64,000 nucleotides of DNA from Daucus carota subsp. sativus (GCF_001625215.2 NC_030385.2:9665135-9729134); one strand, 5' to 3'. Positions 11,429 to 23,269 are shown, numbered from the stretch's first letter. Program-made: numbers and translations. Notes: generated by a model not told the origin, from the letters alone.

Positions 11429-13461
11429 TAAATATAAAAAGAATTACATGGGCATCGGCTAAGGATTGCCTACCTAAATATATGGGGTTATACTAAAATC
11501 TTATGCTATGATTATTATAATATATATAAATCTATAAATCTATTGAGAAATCTGAAATAAATAAACAACTACTTTTCAACAGTATTTTTATAAAAAACTT
11601 GAATTTTTCATTGCCCATCAAACTAGGAATTTCCAATATGTACCTGCCAACAAAAGACTTGCACTTATTCTCAACCATTTTCACTTGAAATATTCTTCCA
11701 TGTTACACGGCCAGTTTTGCCACGACCTTTACAGAAGAAGAGACCACCTTGCTTCATACTCAGCACTAGTTTTAAAGAAATAATTGTGCAGAGTAGGTTT
11801 TTTATTAGGTAAAATTTAGATCGACCGGGTAAGGTATACTAATATAAAGACTAGCATATTAGGTATTGACATAGTTACATACCTCGGCTAAGTGAATTTT
11901 TTTTCCGGCGGTTTTCGTACTTCCTCGGTTCTAAGTAAGTTGCGGTTCACAGCATTTTCTTCTTCTTTTTTCTTTTTCCTGCTTTTTAAAGATGACAAAA
12001 TGGGCAAGGCCCCACGTATGTCCGGTGCATATCCGCAAATCTTCAAACTGAGCAATCTTTACTGAATATATATACATCATTCACACGAGCCAACGTCTCC
12101 ATATTTAAATATTACAGTACAAACCATGAAACAACATTGCGAGGTTATCAATAAGTCCACCTAGGAGATGATTAGCGAAACCTACAAGTCCAATAAGTAA
12201 TCAATTGATAAAAAGCAACCAACATTATGGCGGGAAATAGCGGTTAGTTGTTAGCGGATTGAATTAGAGGTTTTGACTACCTGGTTGAAATAAATATTTT
12301 GACTAACGGATTGGATTAGCGGTTTCTTATACTGTTTAGAAAATTGTTGTTTTATTAGCTTTTTGTGACACATATCAAAACCCTTAACCCAAAAAACTCC
12401 TCAAATTATCTTTTTGGAAAATAACTTTTTGAGCCAAAACCTCTATTTCAATCCGCTAACTCAAATACTAGTATTACCAGATTGAAATGGTAAAACCTCT
12501 AATTTTACTCCAAACTTCTAAGTTCAAAACAGGACCTATATTATAAGCCAAGTGCCAGGGGATTTGAACCCTTGCTCGAGAAAGGGAGTTCCCATGCATC
12601 ATGCAAGTCCACGTCTATTTTAACTTTCAAAAAGATATCAAATATGAAGCAAAATTTCCTTATAATTTCAAAGATGAAGCAAATTATACTCATGCTACGT
12701 ACAGTCATTTGTTCAAGCTGTATTAATGCTAAACTAATTTACTCCGTCCCGAATGAAAATGAGACACTACTAAAGCGAGCATGCTTCACTAAATACGAAT
12801 AATAGGAAAAACTTTATTGAAAATAAACTCACAAGTTAGAACAAGTATCTTAAATTTAAAAAATAAAACAATTTCTACATTTATTACAGCATATGGAGAT
12901 TTATAATCATTTATATATTAGTTAAATTTAAAGGGAAGAATTATTATACTGTGTTTAGCTAGTGTGTGCTCATTAGCACATGATAAGCGCTAAATTTAAT
13001 GTATTTAACTTATTTTGATTGATGAAACTTTAGTACATGCATAACTCCACCATTATTGATACATTAAATTTGATATATAGCACGTGTTCATAAAAAAATC
13101 TGTATTATATTATATTATAACGCGGACACGGTGTTTGCTGAATGATTATTGATCGCACCTCCTCCTAGTGCATGGACTAACAAATCAATACCAGGATCAC
13201 TTTTTGTATCTGGGTCAGTTGTTGAAACAATTTCCATAACATGCATATACGTTCACAGTAATAAAAGCAAACGCAATATCGCTCTTAAATAAAACCAAGT
13301 TGATTGATTCTCTGTATATATTCTATTTTATTTTCTCTGAATGTTCAAACAAACAGGTACGCCTATCAAGATCTATTACCTAACATTGATCACCTAGGAT
13401 TTGGCCCGATTAACAAACATATCAATTATATCCTTTGGAAAAGAATCTCAGTGACTTCTAC
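11429..13461. other. Spacer, no supported gene
   Basis: AT-rich with short ORFs only. 12239-12540 has inverted, GCGGTTAG/CCGCTAAC-type words suggesting an old MITE. 12740-12770 holds a truncated Stowaway end (TTTACTCCGTCCC). Confidence 0.4.
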
Positions 13462-13923
13462 GGGAGTGTATTCGATTGGGATTTTAATGCATTGTTTTTA
13501 GTCTATGGATTTTAATGGATTGTATGGGATTTTGATTTTGTGCGGATTCTTGATGAAATGTCGTAGAGTTGATAGGATTTAGGTACAATGCTTCAAAATC
13601 CCATTGAATTTGATGGGATTTCAAAAAACTTAAAATACACTGAAGAATGCCACAAAATCCATCATTTTATGAAATGAAAAAAAATCCATCAGCATTTGAA
13701 TACCATCAGATTTTAATGGATTTTAAACAATCCCAATTGAATACCATCGGATTTTAAAGCATAATTTAAAATCCCAATTGAATACCACCAGATTTTGTGG
13801 CATAATTTAAAATCCCAATTGAATACCTCAAGATTTTAATGGAATTTAAACAATCCCAATCGAATACCCTCGTAATTCATGAATGCAAAAAAATCCTTTA
13901 AAATCCCAATCCAATACACCCCT
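13462..13923. mobile_element. MITE with GGGATTTTA-type inverted ends
   Basis: Left end GGGAGTGTATTCGATTGGGA; the right end is its imperfect complement (TCCCAATCCAATACACCCC). The interior repeats AATCCCAATTGAATACC three times in near-tandem. A degraded relative lies at about 4560-5000. Confidence 0.65.
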
Positions 13924-14088
13924 CCTAAAGTGGTAATAACAAGTACACACTGTGAAAGGGATATAACTCGGGGGTTTCGATCCCGCAGCCCGCAGGTGAT
14001 TGCAGGGATGCATCGTCTTTTTTTAAGGAATATCCACGATTATAACAGATTTTTAATATGTTCAGTATTTTATAAAATTATTTTGTAT

Positions 14089-14223
14089 TTTATAATTATT
14101 AGACAGATAAAATAATCTAGTTTAATGGTTAAAAATATTGAACTAGCACCCTGAAACGAGTTTATAATTATTCGACATATAAAATAATCTATTTTAATGA
14201 TTAAAAATGTTGAACTAGCACCC
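14089..14223 (+). repeat. Two-copy tandem repeat, ~72-bp spacing
   Basis: TTTATAATTATT..GACA.ATAAAATAATCTA..TTAATG.TTAAAAAT.TTGAACTAGCACCC occurs twice (from 14089 and from 14161) with few differences. The CACTA terminus begins two bases after the second copy. Confidence 0.7.
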
Positions 14224-14989
14224 CTCACTACAAATAAATAGGACAAAACCGACCGTCAAAAACAGTCGGTTACGATCTAAAACGGTCGGTTTTACATCTA
14301 AAACCGACCAGAACAGGTGGTCAGTTTTAACCTGGTCGGTTATGGCACATTGGTCGGGTTTAAGGCCTAAAACCGACCGTCTTGGTGGTCGGTTTTCCCG
14401 GTTGCAAAAACTTGCTGCTCCGGGTCCTTTGGAGCCACGTGGACGCAACCGCCACGTGTAAACTTATAACCGGCCATTGTCGATCGGTTATAATGTTTGA
14501 CCAATTGATCAAAAATTTTGAAGGGCATTATAACCGATCGATCGTGGTCGGTTATAAAAGTTTGACCAGAAAAGTCAAATTTTTGGAGCTCATTATAACT
14601 GACCGACGGTGGTCGGTTATAATAGTTTGACCAAATACGGTGGTCAATTTTTGGAGCATATCAGAATCGATTGATGGGTGGTCGGTTATATATGTTGGTC
14701 GGGTATAGAGCAGTAAGCAGCATAGGTGTGTAAAATCGACCACGCATAACCAAGCGTCAAAGGTGGTTGGTTAACGAGCAGAATGCCTTGCAGGGGTTAA
14801 TACCGACCAGTCATGGCATCCACAATAGGTCCCGGTAGAAGCTCGCGAATTGCTAGAGGCAACAAATTTTGAAGAAAAATATGACAATCATGCGATTTAA
14901 ATGAAAAAACTTACACTCCTTAGCATTTCAACAACGAGATATAACTGAGACATAACCATCTGGAAATTTCAACGACTCAATTCACTGAC

Positions 14990-17388
14990 ATAGAAGTTTG
15001 AGTTGTTTCCTATTAAGAGAGTACAGTGCTTTTGGTTTTTATACCATTTTCATCAATCCACAAATGAGGCAACACACCAAAGTGTTTGCAATCCGAGCTT
15101 GCCTTGTGGTGATCTTTGGACTTCTTACCATTCACAATGGTAAAAAATATGTTCTCAAACACATTTTTTTCGGTATGCATGATATCAATGGAATGTCGCA
15201 AACTATGTAAAGACTAATAAGGGAGCTTATAGAACAATGAGCATGAGTCCAATGATGCTCAACCCCATATCCAGCACTTCTTATCTTTTTGTTAGTCTTT
15301 CCGGGTGGTGGAAAGTCTATGCTATGAATCCAAGTCTTAACTTCCTCCTCGGATAAGCGTCCACGCCACAATCTTCTTTCCGAATGGTCAAACAAGCAAC
15401 TCTTCTTACGCAATGGATCATTGGGTTCAAGAAAAATTCGGTTAGTGCCATGAAAAGAACATTTCCCAGAATGTTTTAACAGAAACCCCTGTACACTTCC
15501 CAGACACACTGGACATGCCAACTTTCCTTTCCCCAACCAACACTTATCATACTCATGGCAGAAAAATCACCGATGGTCCACATAAGAACCGCTCTCATGG
15601 TAAAATTTTGTTTCAGAAATTGGTCATATGTTTGCACTCCGGTATACCATAACGTCTTCAATTCATCAATGAGAGGTCTAAAATATATATTAATATTTTT
15701 CCTAATACTCTCCGGACCCGGTATAATATCCGTCAAAAACATATACGGTGTCATCATACACATGGAAGGCTGAAGATTATACACAACAATTACCACGGGG
15801 CACACACTATATGTTTTGTTACCTGTATTCCCAAACGGGTTGAAACCATCGGTCGCAAAACCAAGTCTTATATTACGAATTTCTTGAGCAAATGATGGAT
15901 ATCGGAGGTCAAATTTCTTTCATTCGTCTCCATCCGCAGGGTGACAAATTTCTTCTTCATTGACCTCTCGATTTTTGTAATGCCTCATATGGTCGGATGT
16001 ATGTGCCGACATTAGGGGTGAGCATTCGGTCGGTCCGGTCCAAAACCGGACCGAACCGAATAGACTGAGGACCGAAGTTTTAATTTTTTTCGGACCGAAC
16101 CGGACCGAAGTTTTATAATGGACCGGACCGGACCGAACCAAAATAATTCGGTTCGGTCCGGTCCGGACCGAAAGAACCGAAATTATTTTTAAAATAAAAA
16201 ATTATATTATAAATAAAACTAAAATTCATCTTTTATTTTAAAATTTTCATATTAATTAATCACCCCCAATTCATTAAACATAGATATAATTAAATTTACA
16301 AATTAGATATTATAATTATAACATATAAGATATATAATATAAATATTAATTAAAATCATATATATTTCGGTCTATTCGGTCCGGACCGAAATATTTTTTT
16401 ACCGACCGGACCGGACCGAACTTTATTTCGGTCTATTCGGTCCGGACCGAATGGACCGAATTTTCAGAAAATTAGGACCGAACCGAACCGAATTTACACG
16501 GTTCGGTTCGGTTTTTCGGTTCCGGTTCGGTTTTGCTCACCCCTAGCCGACATATATAACCGTTGTAGTCGGGGAATCAAAGGAAAATGTCTTAAAATTT
16601 TTCTCGGAATTTTCTTACCATTCTTTCTTGATTTATCCAAATATCGATTACAACTATATATATCACACAAAATTTTATCTTGTCATCTCCATAAAATATC
16701 ATACAATCATTCTCGCACACATCAATTTTTTCAAATCCACCTTTAAACTTTTCATAACCTTTTTCACCTCATAATAAGACTCGGGTAATGTGTGCTTTTT
16801 TGGTAAAACGTCCATAATGATCTTAATCAAACTGTTGAAAGCTTTGTCACTACAATTAGACGCATTCTTGAACTCCAACAATTTTGCGGTAAAACTTAAT
16901 TTTGTATATTTTGTGCAACCGGAATAAATAGGAGCACCATTTTCAGCAATTACCTCATAGATTTTTTTAGCACTATCATTAGGAGCTTTTTCAACATTAG
17001 TAGTACCCTTGGTATCATAAAATTCATGATTCGAAACAGCAAAATCATGTAACATGGAGTTGATATCAACTAGATCATCTACTACCCTCCGACATTCTCG
17101 TGTTTCAAATGATTTTCGCTTGTTTCTTTTTTACAAAACCTCTCCGAGCAAAGTCCATACCGTATAACTCTACATCATACCCTCGGATACGAAATGAAAC
17201 CGAACATCACCTACCCCTAACCAATTCAAATTTTTGCAAAGCTTATAAGGACATTTCATCATACATCCCTCCATTTTCAAGCTTGCAAATTTCAAAAATT
17301 CCTCTAGATCTTCTCTATATTCTAGATTTAGAATAATTTTATCTCGTTGCAACCGATTACTAATCCAACTCCGATCAATATTTGTCAT
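14990..17388 (-). pseudogene. TNP2-like CACTA transposase, fragmented
   Basis: From the N terminus leftward: 17388-17170 has the transposase-associated domain (MTNIDRSWI, then MKCPYKLCKN); 17055-16699 is an unclear spacer; about 15919-15476 has the TNP2 core (ATDGFNPFG, then YNLQPSMCM, then IPGPESI, PLIDELKTLW, MRAVLMWTIGDF); 15536-15132 overlaps it in another frame (GKGKLACPVC). It closes with 15201-15013 (HSIDIMHTEKNVFENIF). These blocks match the order in the Transposase_21 family, which cuts and pastes CACTA elements. Frames change between blocks and a MITE interrupts the gene, so it cannot make full-length protein. Confidence 0.85.
16013..16545. mobile_element. hAT-type MITE nested in the CACTA transposase gene
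   Basis: Termini TAGGGGTGAGCA and TGCTCACCCCTA are perfect inverted repeats, extended by long ACCGAACCG/CGGTTCGGT arms. A perfect 8-bp duplication GCCGACAT flanks it (16005-16012, 16546-16553), the hAT signature. The core is AT-rich and non-coding. Confidence 0.9.
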
Positions 17389-17645
17389 CTACATAAATAC
17401 ACACACACATACCTATGAACATAACATATACATATTACAAATTATAGGTAAAATTATCCACTAAAAATTTATAAATATTTTAAATTATATGAAATAGAAT
17501 AAATCAATTATTTATAAATAATCAAAATCATAATATATTATTTTGTCCGATTTGTATATTATAATATGATAATCATTTTTTCATCAATTTGCAAAGAAAA
17601 TTATTATAATATATATGTGTGCCGGTTGTAAATAAGTTCACGTAA

Positions 17646-17965
17646 AATAAATCAGCCAAGCACCTGTATATATGTTAAAGTAAAATGAAATTATATCATT
17701 CTGCTTAAAACGAATCAATTGTAATTCTAGTTTGAAGTTCAAAATTATAAGTAACGAACAGCAGCACTTTTCTCAAAATAAAGAAAAAGAAAAGGTTAAC
17801 AATAATTTTATATACATTGATTTTCTAGTTAGGTGCGTACACTGAATATGCTGGATGTTCAATAAGAAACTTCGGAGCCCTAGGACCAAGAACAACACGT
17901 CAACGCCGTTTGAATTAGTAAATCATGGAAGTTTTGGTAAGGACTCTTTTCCTATACTTATGATT
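17646..17965 (+). repeat. Diverged direct repeat, copy 1 (partner 18227-18510)
   Basis: Shares many words with the partner, most strongly GTCAACGCCGTTTGAATTA followed by TGGAAGTTTTGGTAAG and ACTCTTTTCCTA, and upstream AAATCAG, CGAATCAA.TGTA.TT and TGTTCAATA. No ORF spans it. It could be an old segmental tandem duplication or LTR-like pair; the pair is separated by a MITE. Confidence 0.6.
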
Positions 17966-17983
17966 CCACGGTTTTATAAAGGT

Positions 17984-18222
17984 GGTGTTTGGGAAATCCT
18001 TAAAAATTGGGCTTTTCGGCTTATAAGTTAGAATCATTTATTTGTATCGTTTGTGTAAAAAGTTAATAAGCACTTAAAAGAAGTTAAGAATGTTAGGTTT
18101 TGTTTCATCACTTCCGCTTATTCACCAAACACTTTAATCACTTATAAATTTTTAATTTGCTTCTGACTTCTGCTTCACTAAGTAAAAAAACACTTATTTT
18201 AAACCCACCCAAATGGTCCCAA
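17984..18222. mobile_element. hAT-like MITE (GTTTGGG family), copy 1
   Basis: GGTGTTTGGG at the left and CCCAAATGG at the right are inverted ends. The interior TTATAAGTTAGAA/AAGCACTT words match the element at 32197-32450 in the opposite orientation. Confidence 0.6.
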
Positions 18223-18226
18223 AGTA

Positions 18227-18510
18227 AATCAGATATGTTAAACTAAAATAAAATTGTAACGAAAAACGAATCAACTGTATTTTTAATTTGAAATATAAAT
18301 TATAGAGTAAGTTAACAACAACTCTCTAAAAAAGGGGGGCAAAAATTAACTAGTTTATGCACTAGCACATAGTATTCATTTTGCATACATTGAAAATACT
18401 AGCTGTTCAATATAAAACGTCGGAGCCGAGGACCGTGACGTCAACGCCGTTTGAATTAAATCGTGGAAGTTTTGGTAAGAACTCTTTTCCTACGTATGAT
18501 ACGAACAGGT
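18227..18510 (+). repeat. Diverged direct repeat, copy 2
   Basis: Partner of 17646-17965. The CGTCAACGCCGTTTGAATTA block is almost unchanged while surrounding bases have drifted, giving a contrast between a conserved ~90-bp core and poorly conserved flanks. Confidence 0.6.
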
Positions 18511-19168
18511 TTAAGAACATATAACGCGACTTTGTATGTTGAAATCATTTTAATAAAATACTTATATTCTACTAGTAAACTTCCACGATGAAGAAAAAGG
18601 TGGAGGCTCTAATAAACTTCCGTACCTACCTCAGGCCCCAGGATGACCCTCAAATCGCACTGGTGCACAACGCGGGCTCCCCAGTTATGTTCTACAATAC
18701 TTCCTCGATCGCGGTCAATACTCAATAGTATATACATTGGAGGACGGGGAGCGACACAAATTCTAATACTTCAATAAAATATAATTCTGTAGTTTATTTT
18801 TATAATTATAATTTTCTAAGTAAAACTATAATATTTATATTTTTATAAAAAAAATTAAAAATAAATTATATAATTATATTTTATAAGATTTTTAAAACAC
18901 GTGTTGTGTAGTGAAAAAAAAACGTATATAATTAAATGGGACGATAGGACTGAGGGAGTATAACATGCACCATGCATGTGACTGTGAGCGACTATTAAAT
19001 TTTCTTATTTGTAAGTAGCGACTCTAGAAAGATTCGCACAAGGTCATATATATATATTGCATGCACTATCTTTTTTTGTAACTTTACTTTTGTAAGTCTA
19101 GCGAAATTGGATGATTCTTCCCACGTGATTTTTTGGCTTCATATAATATAGACCTAAAGATATATATG
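18511..19168. other. Spacer upstream of the first BBE-like gene
   Basis: No gene is supported. 18950-18960 holds a truncated GAGGGAGTA Stowaway end. The segment would be the distal promoter of the gene at 20051 if the 781-bp inverted-repeat element between them were absent. Confidence 0.4.
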
Positions 19169-19468
19169 GCCGCTGTTTAACGAACCGAGCTGTTCGCGAA
19201 CAAGCTCGAGCTCGGCTCGTTAAGAGCTCGTTCGGCTCGGCTCGTTAAGTTAACGAGCTCGAGCTCGAACACAAAAAATTGTTCGTTAAGTAAACGAGCT
19301 CGAGCCGAGCTTTTAGTATGTTCGGCTCGAGCTCGGCTCGAGCTCGACTCGAGCTCGGCTCGAGCTCGACTCGAGCTCGCTCGGCTCGTTAAAGCTCGAA
19401 AAAATGCAAAATTTTTGGGTTTTTTTTTATAATTTATATATGTTATTGAACTCAGAATTCAACATATA

Positions 19469-19509
<41 letters not shown>

Positions 19510-19949
19510 AGTGATGTAACCAAAATTTCGGAAAATAATAATTTTATATGGTTTGCTATTTTAACAGTCAAGTAAAAGGTTAACTAGTACCGCTAACTAG
19601 TGTTTAATCCTAATATAGTGTTTCAATATTTTAAAAAATATTTCTTACCGATCCAACCGTATGGATGTTAACATATATACATTTTAGTGATATAAACAAA
19701 GTTTCAAAAAAATTAAAATTATTTGGTTAGCTATTTTAAGAGTCAACTAGCGGTTTGTCTTTAATTTTTTCTGGCTCGGCTCGACTCGACTCGACTCGGC
19801 TTGTATTTGTTCGCGAACAAGCTCGTGTTCGGCTCGTTAGTTAACGAGCCGAGCTTGAACACAATTTTTGTTCGATAAAAAAGCTCGGCTCGGTTCGACT
19901 CGTCAGAAAAAAAATTAAAACTCGGCTCGGCTCGGTTCGTGAACAGCCC
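19169..19949. mobile_element. Inverted-repeat element (GAGCTCGGCTCG arms) in the BBE-like gene 1 promoter
   Basis: Termini GCCGCTGTTTAACGAACC and GGTTCGTGAACAGCCC are imperfect inverted repeats, extended by long GAGCTCGGCTCG-rich arms. TATATATG flanks both sides (19161-19168, 19950-19957), an 8-bp hAT-like duplication, though the motif is low complexity. The AT-rich core contains two related AACCAAA.TTTC...AGTCAA segments and a (TA)n tract at about 19480-19504. The right border is 42 bp from a TATA box. Confidence 0.75.
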
Positions 19950-19991
19950 TATATATGGGTCTTGTGGTCTTTTAACACTACTTCAAAACCC

Positions 19992-20000
19992 TATAAATAA
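19992..20000 (+). promoter_or_regulatory. TATA box of BBE-like gene 1
   Basis: TATAAATAA, 51 bp before the ATG. A transcription start about 30 bp downstream would give a short leader of roughly 30 bases. The same spacing is seen in the other two copies. Confidence 0.7.
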
Positions 20001-20050
20001 ACCCCCTTGTTGATGTACAATTCATATCAATCCACAGGGAAACAACAACA

Positions 20051-21673
20051 ATGAAGACTGCCTTGCATTTTCTCTTCTTTCTTTCTGTCGTCACAATCTG
20101 TTCTTCTTTAGAATTAGAATGGCTTGAGTCCCCTAATCCTACTGGTTTCCTTAGATGCCTTAGATCAAGCACAACAGATCATATTAATCAGCTCACCTTC
20201 ACCTCTGCTAATTCCTCCTACACTGATATCTACTCTTTCTCCGCCAGAAACCCAAGATTTCTTAATGCATCCGGCCGGCTTAGCCCCGCTGTCATCGTCA
20301 CTCCTTCAGCCGAATCACAAGTCCAAGCTGTGGTCATTTGCGCGAGGAAAAATGACATGCAGATCCGAACAAGAAGCGGAGGTCATGACTTCGAGGGTCT
20401 TTCGTATAGTAGCACGTATACTCGTCCATTCGTGCTACTTGACATGATCAATCTTCGGTCTGTCATAGCCGATCCGGTAGCAAAGACCGCAATTGTGCAA
20501 GCAGGAGCGACTCTGGGAGAGGTCTATTACTGGATCAACCGAGCAAGCGGCACTCTGGCTTTTCCAGCCGGGGTTTGGTCCACTGTTGGCGCCACTGGAC
20601 TTATTTGCGGTGGCGGATACGGTCCTTTACGACGAAAGTATGGTTTCGCAGCTGATAATGTGCTGGATGCACGTATTGTTGACGTGCGTGGCAATATTCT
20701 TGACAGAAAAGGAATGGGAGAAGATCTCTTCTGGGCCATTCGTGGGGGGAGTTGTTCTAGCTTCGGAGTCATTTTGTCGTGGAAGCTAAATTTAGTCGAT
20801 GTACCATCGAAACTTACGATATTTACGGTGACTAGGGAAGAAAGGCAGACTGAAATTATGTATCCGTTCCAAACAATTGCTCCGGTTCTTCCCAATGAAT
20901 TGGACATCAGGTGCCGAATCAGTACAGTCAGAAACAACGCGAGTACTCGAGCCGATGGTCTCGTAGTTCAACTCGGCTTTACTGGCTCATACCTCGGTTC
21001 AGCTGAGGAAGCTCTCGCCATTTTCGATTCCAGGCTGCCGCAACTAAGAATACAGAGATCCGAGCTCCAAGAAGTGACATGGATCGAAGCTTTAATGCAG
21101 TCTTCATTCTTCCCCTTCTTCTCCGCCAACTACACTCCCGAGAATTTCCTCGACAGAACATTCCTAGCCGATATTCCCACCAAAGCCAAGTCCGACTTTG
21201 TCCGATCCCCGATCTCCGTTCCAGGCCTTAACGGCTTATGGGACAAGCTTCTTGAAGTTGGAGAAGGGGAGACCACGGTTATCTTCACTCCATACGGAGG
21301 AGTACTCGACAGCTACCCGGAATCAACCATTCCATTCCCGAACAGAGCCGGAACATTGTTCATGATCTACGCGAGAGTGCTTTGGGTCGGAAACACTACA
21401 CAGAAACTCGAATGGATTCGAAGCTTACATGACTACCTGACTCCATATGTCTCAAGCAACCCGCGAAGAGCTTATTATAATTACGACGATCTGGATCTCG
21501 GTGCGAATCCTGCAACTGGAATGATCAGCAACATTGCTGCACGTAGATGGGGGAGAAGCTACTTCAACAACAACTTCAATAGATTGATTGCGATCAAGAC
21601 ATTGGTTGATCCTGTTAACTTCTTCAGACATGAGCAAACCGTGCCTACGTTTTCACTCATACAAGACATGTGA
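20051..21673 (+). CDS. BBE-like FAD-linked oxidoreductase, copy 1 (540 aa)
   Basis: An intronless gene for a secreted flavoprotein of the berberine-bridge-enzyme-like family, which oxidises small alcohols, sugars or alkaloids at a covalently bound FAD. Residues 1-20 are a signal peptide. C36 and C97 fit the conserved N-terminal disulfide. The FAD-binding PCMH domain (about 75-250) holds RTRSGGHDFEGLSY with H112, the histidyl-FAD residue. The usual GVCPTVGVGGHFSGGGYG is GVWSTVGATGLICGGGYG here: W176 replaces the cysteine that makes the second FAD bond. The C-terminal BBE domain (about 470-535) has AYYNYDDLDLG and NFFRHEQTVP. Length is normal for the family, and the start is fixed by the signal peptide and TATA spacing. 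By eye it is more diverged from copies 2 and 3 than they are from each other. Substrate is unknown. Confidence 0.95.
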   Translation: MKTALHFLFFLSVVTICSSLELEWLESPNPTGFLRCLRSSTTDHINQLTFTSANSSYTDIYSFSARNPRFLNASGRLSPAVIVTPSAESQVQAVVICARKNDMQIRTRSGGHDFEGLSYSSTYTRPFVLLDMINLRSVIADPVAKTAIVQAGATLGEVYYWINRASGTLAFPAGVWSTVGATGLICGGGYGPLRRKYGFAADNVLDARIVDVRGNILDRKGMGEDLFWAIRGGSCSSFGVILSWKLNLVDVPSKLTIFTVTREERQTEIMYPFQTIAPVLPNELDIRCRISTVRNNASTRADGLVVQLGFTGSYLGSAEEALAIFDSRLPQLRIQRSELQEVTWIEALMQSSFFPFFSANYTPENFLDRTFLADIPTKAKSDFVRSPISVPGLNGLWDKLLEVGEGETTVIFTPYGGVLDSYPESTIPFPNRAGTLFMIYARVLWVGNTTQKLEWIRSLHDYLTPYVSSNPRRAYYNYDDLDLGANPATGMISNIAARRWGRSYFNNNFNRLIAIKTLVDPVNFFRHEQTVPTFSLIQDM

Positions 21674-21807
21674 TCCACACGCACGTGCTGATTTCTTCGT
21701 TATAATCACTCGAGATTAATAATTATTAGAATTAAGCTACGGCATGGCTGCATGCATGTCTAGCTAGTAGCTAGATCGTTTTTGTTGCTTTTCTGTATCT
21801 GCTTTGG

Positions 21808-21866
21808 ATCATTATGTTGGGTTTTTTTTTTTTTTTTTTTTTTTTGAATAAGGATCATTATGTTGG
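21808..21866 (-). mobile_element. Micro-retroposon: poly(T) between a 15-bp TSD
   Basis: GGATCATTATGTTGG is present at 21808-21822 and 21852-21866. Between the copies lie only G, 22 T and GAATAA. On the - strand this is TTATTC plus a poly(A) tail, as left by an extremely 5'-truncated LINE or SINE insertion. It sits about 150 bp downstream of the copy 1 stop codon, possibly inside its 3' UTR. Confidence 0.75.
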
Positions 21867-22354
21867 TTGATGAATGATGATCCTTCACCTTTAATTTCAA
21901 ATAATGTAATTTTTCGTCCTCAATTATTACATGCACACCCCTCATTTCAATCTCTGCGCATAGTACTGTTTCTTTTACCTTTTTTTACTTTTTAATGTTT
22001 AATAACCGGGTCAAGTGTCAATAAAATTATTAGTAGTTTGGTTACCTGCTCGATTCTTTAAAATAGTTGTTTTTTTGGCGGTGCATGATCACCTCCACTC
22101 TTTATTACTCGCTATATTATTCTAGAGGGCAGTTGGCTATTAAATATTCTGAATTACTTATAGTTTGTTTTAACTTTATATATGAATCTAGTTCAGCTCG
22201 TACATGCAGCACTTTTATTAAAGTTTAGCGCGCAAGTAGATGCGAGTATATAAAGTTTTTTCTTATTTCAAGGTCAGACAATTCTTTTTAAATTAACGCG
22301 GAAAAATTGCACTACTGAATATGTAAATTAATTGGGCATGTCAGGAATATATGC
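21867..22354. other. Spacer, nothing recognised
   Basis: AT-rich, short ORFs only, no repeat structure I can define. Confidence 0.4.
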
Positions 22355-23098
22355 CAAGGGTGGCAATTCTTTACCCAAAATCCATTATGCCAAACTCCAA
22401 CCATAAATCCAAATTTGGATCATCAAATGATCCAAATTTATGGCGGGATCTAAATCCTATTCCAACCATTTGATCCAAATATAGATCCAAATTCATCCAT
22501 CCTTAAAATATTTATATCCTTTGATTTTAAATATTTTAGAAAATGATTAACTAATTTCATCGTTAATTATAATAATATAATTAATGACTAGATAAAGATA
22601 AAATATTACAAAATAATTTGAAAAAGTTAAACGGTACATAAAAATAAATAAATTAATAATATTAAAATATTGCATTAAAATATTAATTCTCAGAATTAGT
22701 ATACTTTTCCCCACAAATGCTCAATTAGTGCATTTCGAAGTTCAAGATGGACAATATTTATCTTTGATTTTTCTGTATCGATTGATAAACTGTTGAAATT
22801 TTATGTATTTTGAAATTTTATTTATTTTGAAATTTTATTTTATAATTAATCGTTGTTTTATTTATATTCTAATCTTAATTAATCTATCTTTAATAACATT
22901 AATTAACAAAATCATCAAATAATAAAAGTATAATATTTTAATGTTAAAAAATTTGGATCAGTGAATAGTAGTGATCCAAATTTGGACCAGTACTATTCAC
23001 TGATCCAAATTTGGATCACTTTTTAGTCCACGGTTGGAGCGATTTGGGACAGAACTGCCCCAAAATTGGATTTTTGGATCACGGTTGGAGATGCCCTT
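22355..23098. mobile_element. Inverted-repeat element rich in GATCCAAATTTGGATC
   Basis: The left part (22360-22510) is dense in ATCCAAATTTGGATC words and the right part (22960-23098) mirrors them, ending GTTGGAGATGCCCTTA. The middle is AT-rich. The outer borders are approximate and no clear target duplication was found, so the superfamily is undecided. Confidence 0.55.
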
Positions 23099-23269
23099 AT
23101 AAGAGCCAGTTTAGTGCAACTTCTATATATATATAAGCTGCATTCAGGTATTTATGTTTGTTTATATATGCTATTTTAATCCAGAATTAATTCAGATTCA
23201 CAATATTCAAGCAAATTTGAGTTATCAATTACTTTAATATCGTACAATTTTTTTTAATAAATACATGTA

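Larger units (their letters stand above)
14226..17390 (-). mobile_element. CACTA (En/Spm) element, one end present
   Basis: The left terminus CACTACAAATAAATAG is followed by 14250-14800, a dense array of GGTCGGTTATAA/AACCGACC subterminal repeats in both orientations, typical of CACTA transposase-binding regions. The interior encodes broken TNP2 on the - strand. No TTGTAGTG right end was found after 17390, so the element is truncated or its other end has decayed. A hAT-type MITE is nested at 16013-16545. Confidence 0.8.

Noticed and set aside
14226..19168. A right-hand CACTA terminus
   Set aside because: I looked for TTGTAGTG after 17390 in the + strand and found no match with matching subterminal repeats; nearby GTAGTG words lack the array.
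20124..21637. Several 60-136 codon ORFs inside BBE-like gene 1 in other frames and on the - strand
   Set aside because: They overlap a strongly conserved coding frame and have no features of their own. The same applies inside copies 2 and 3.
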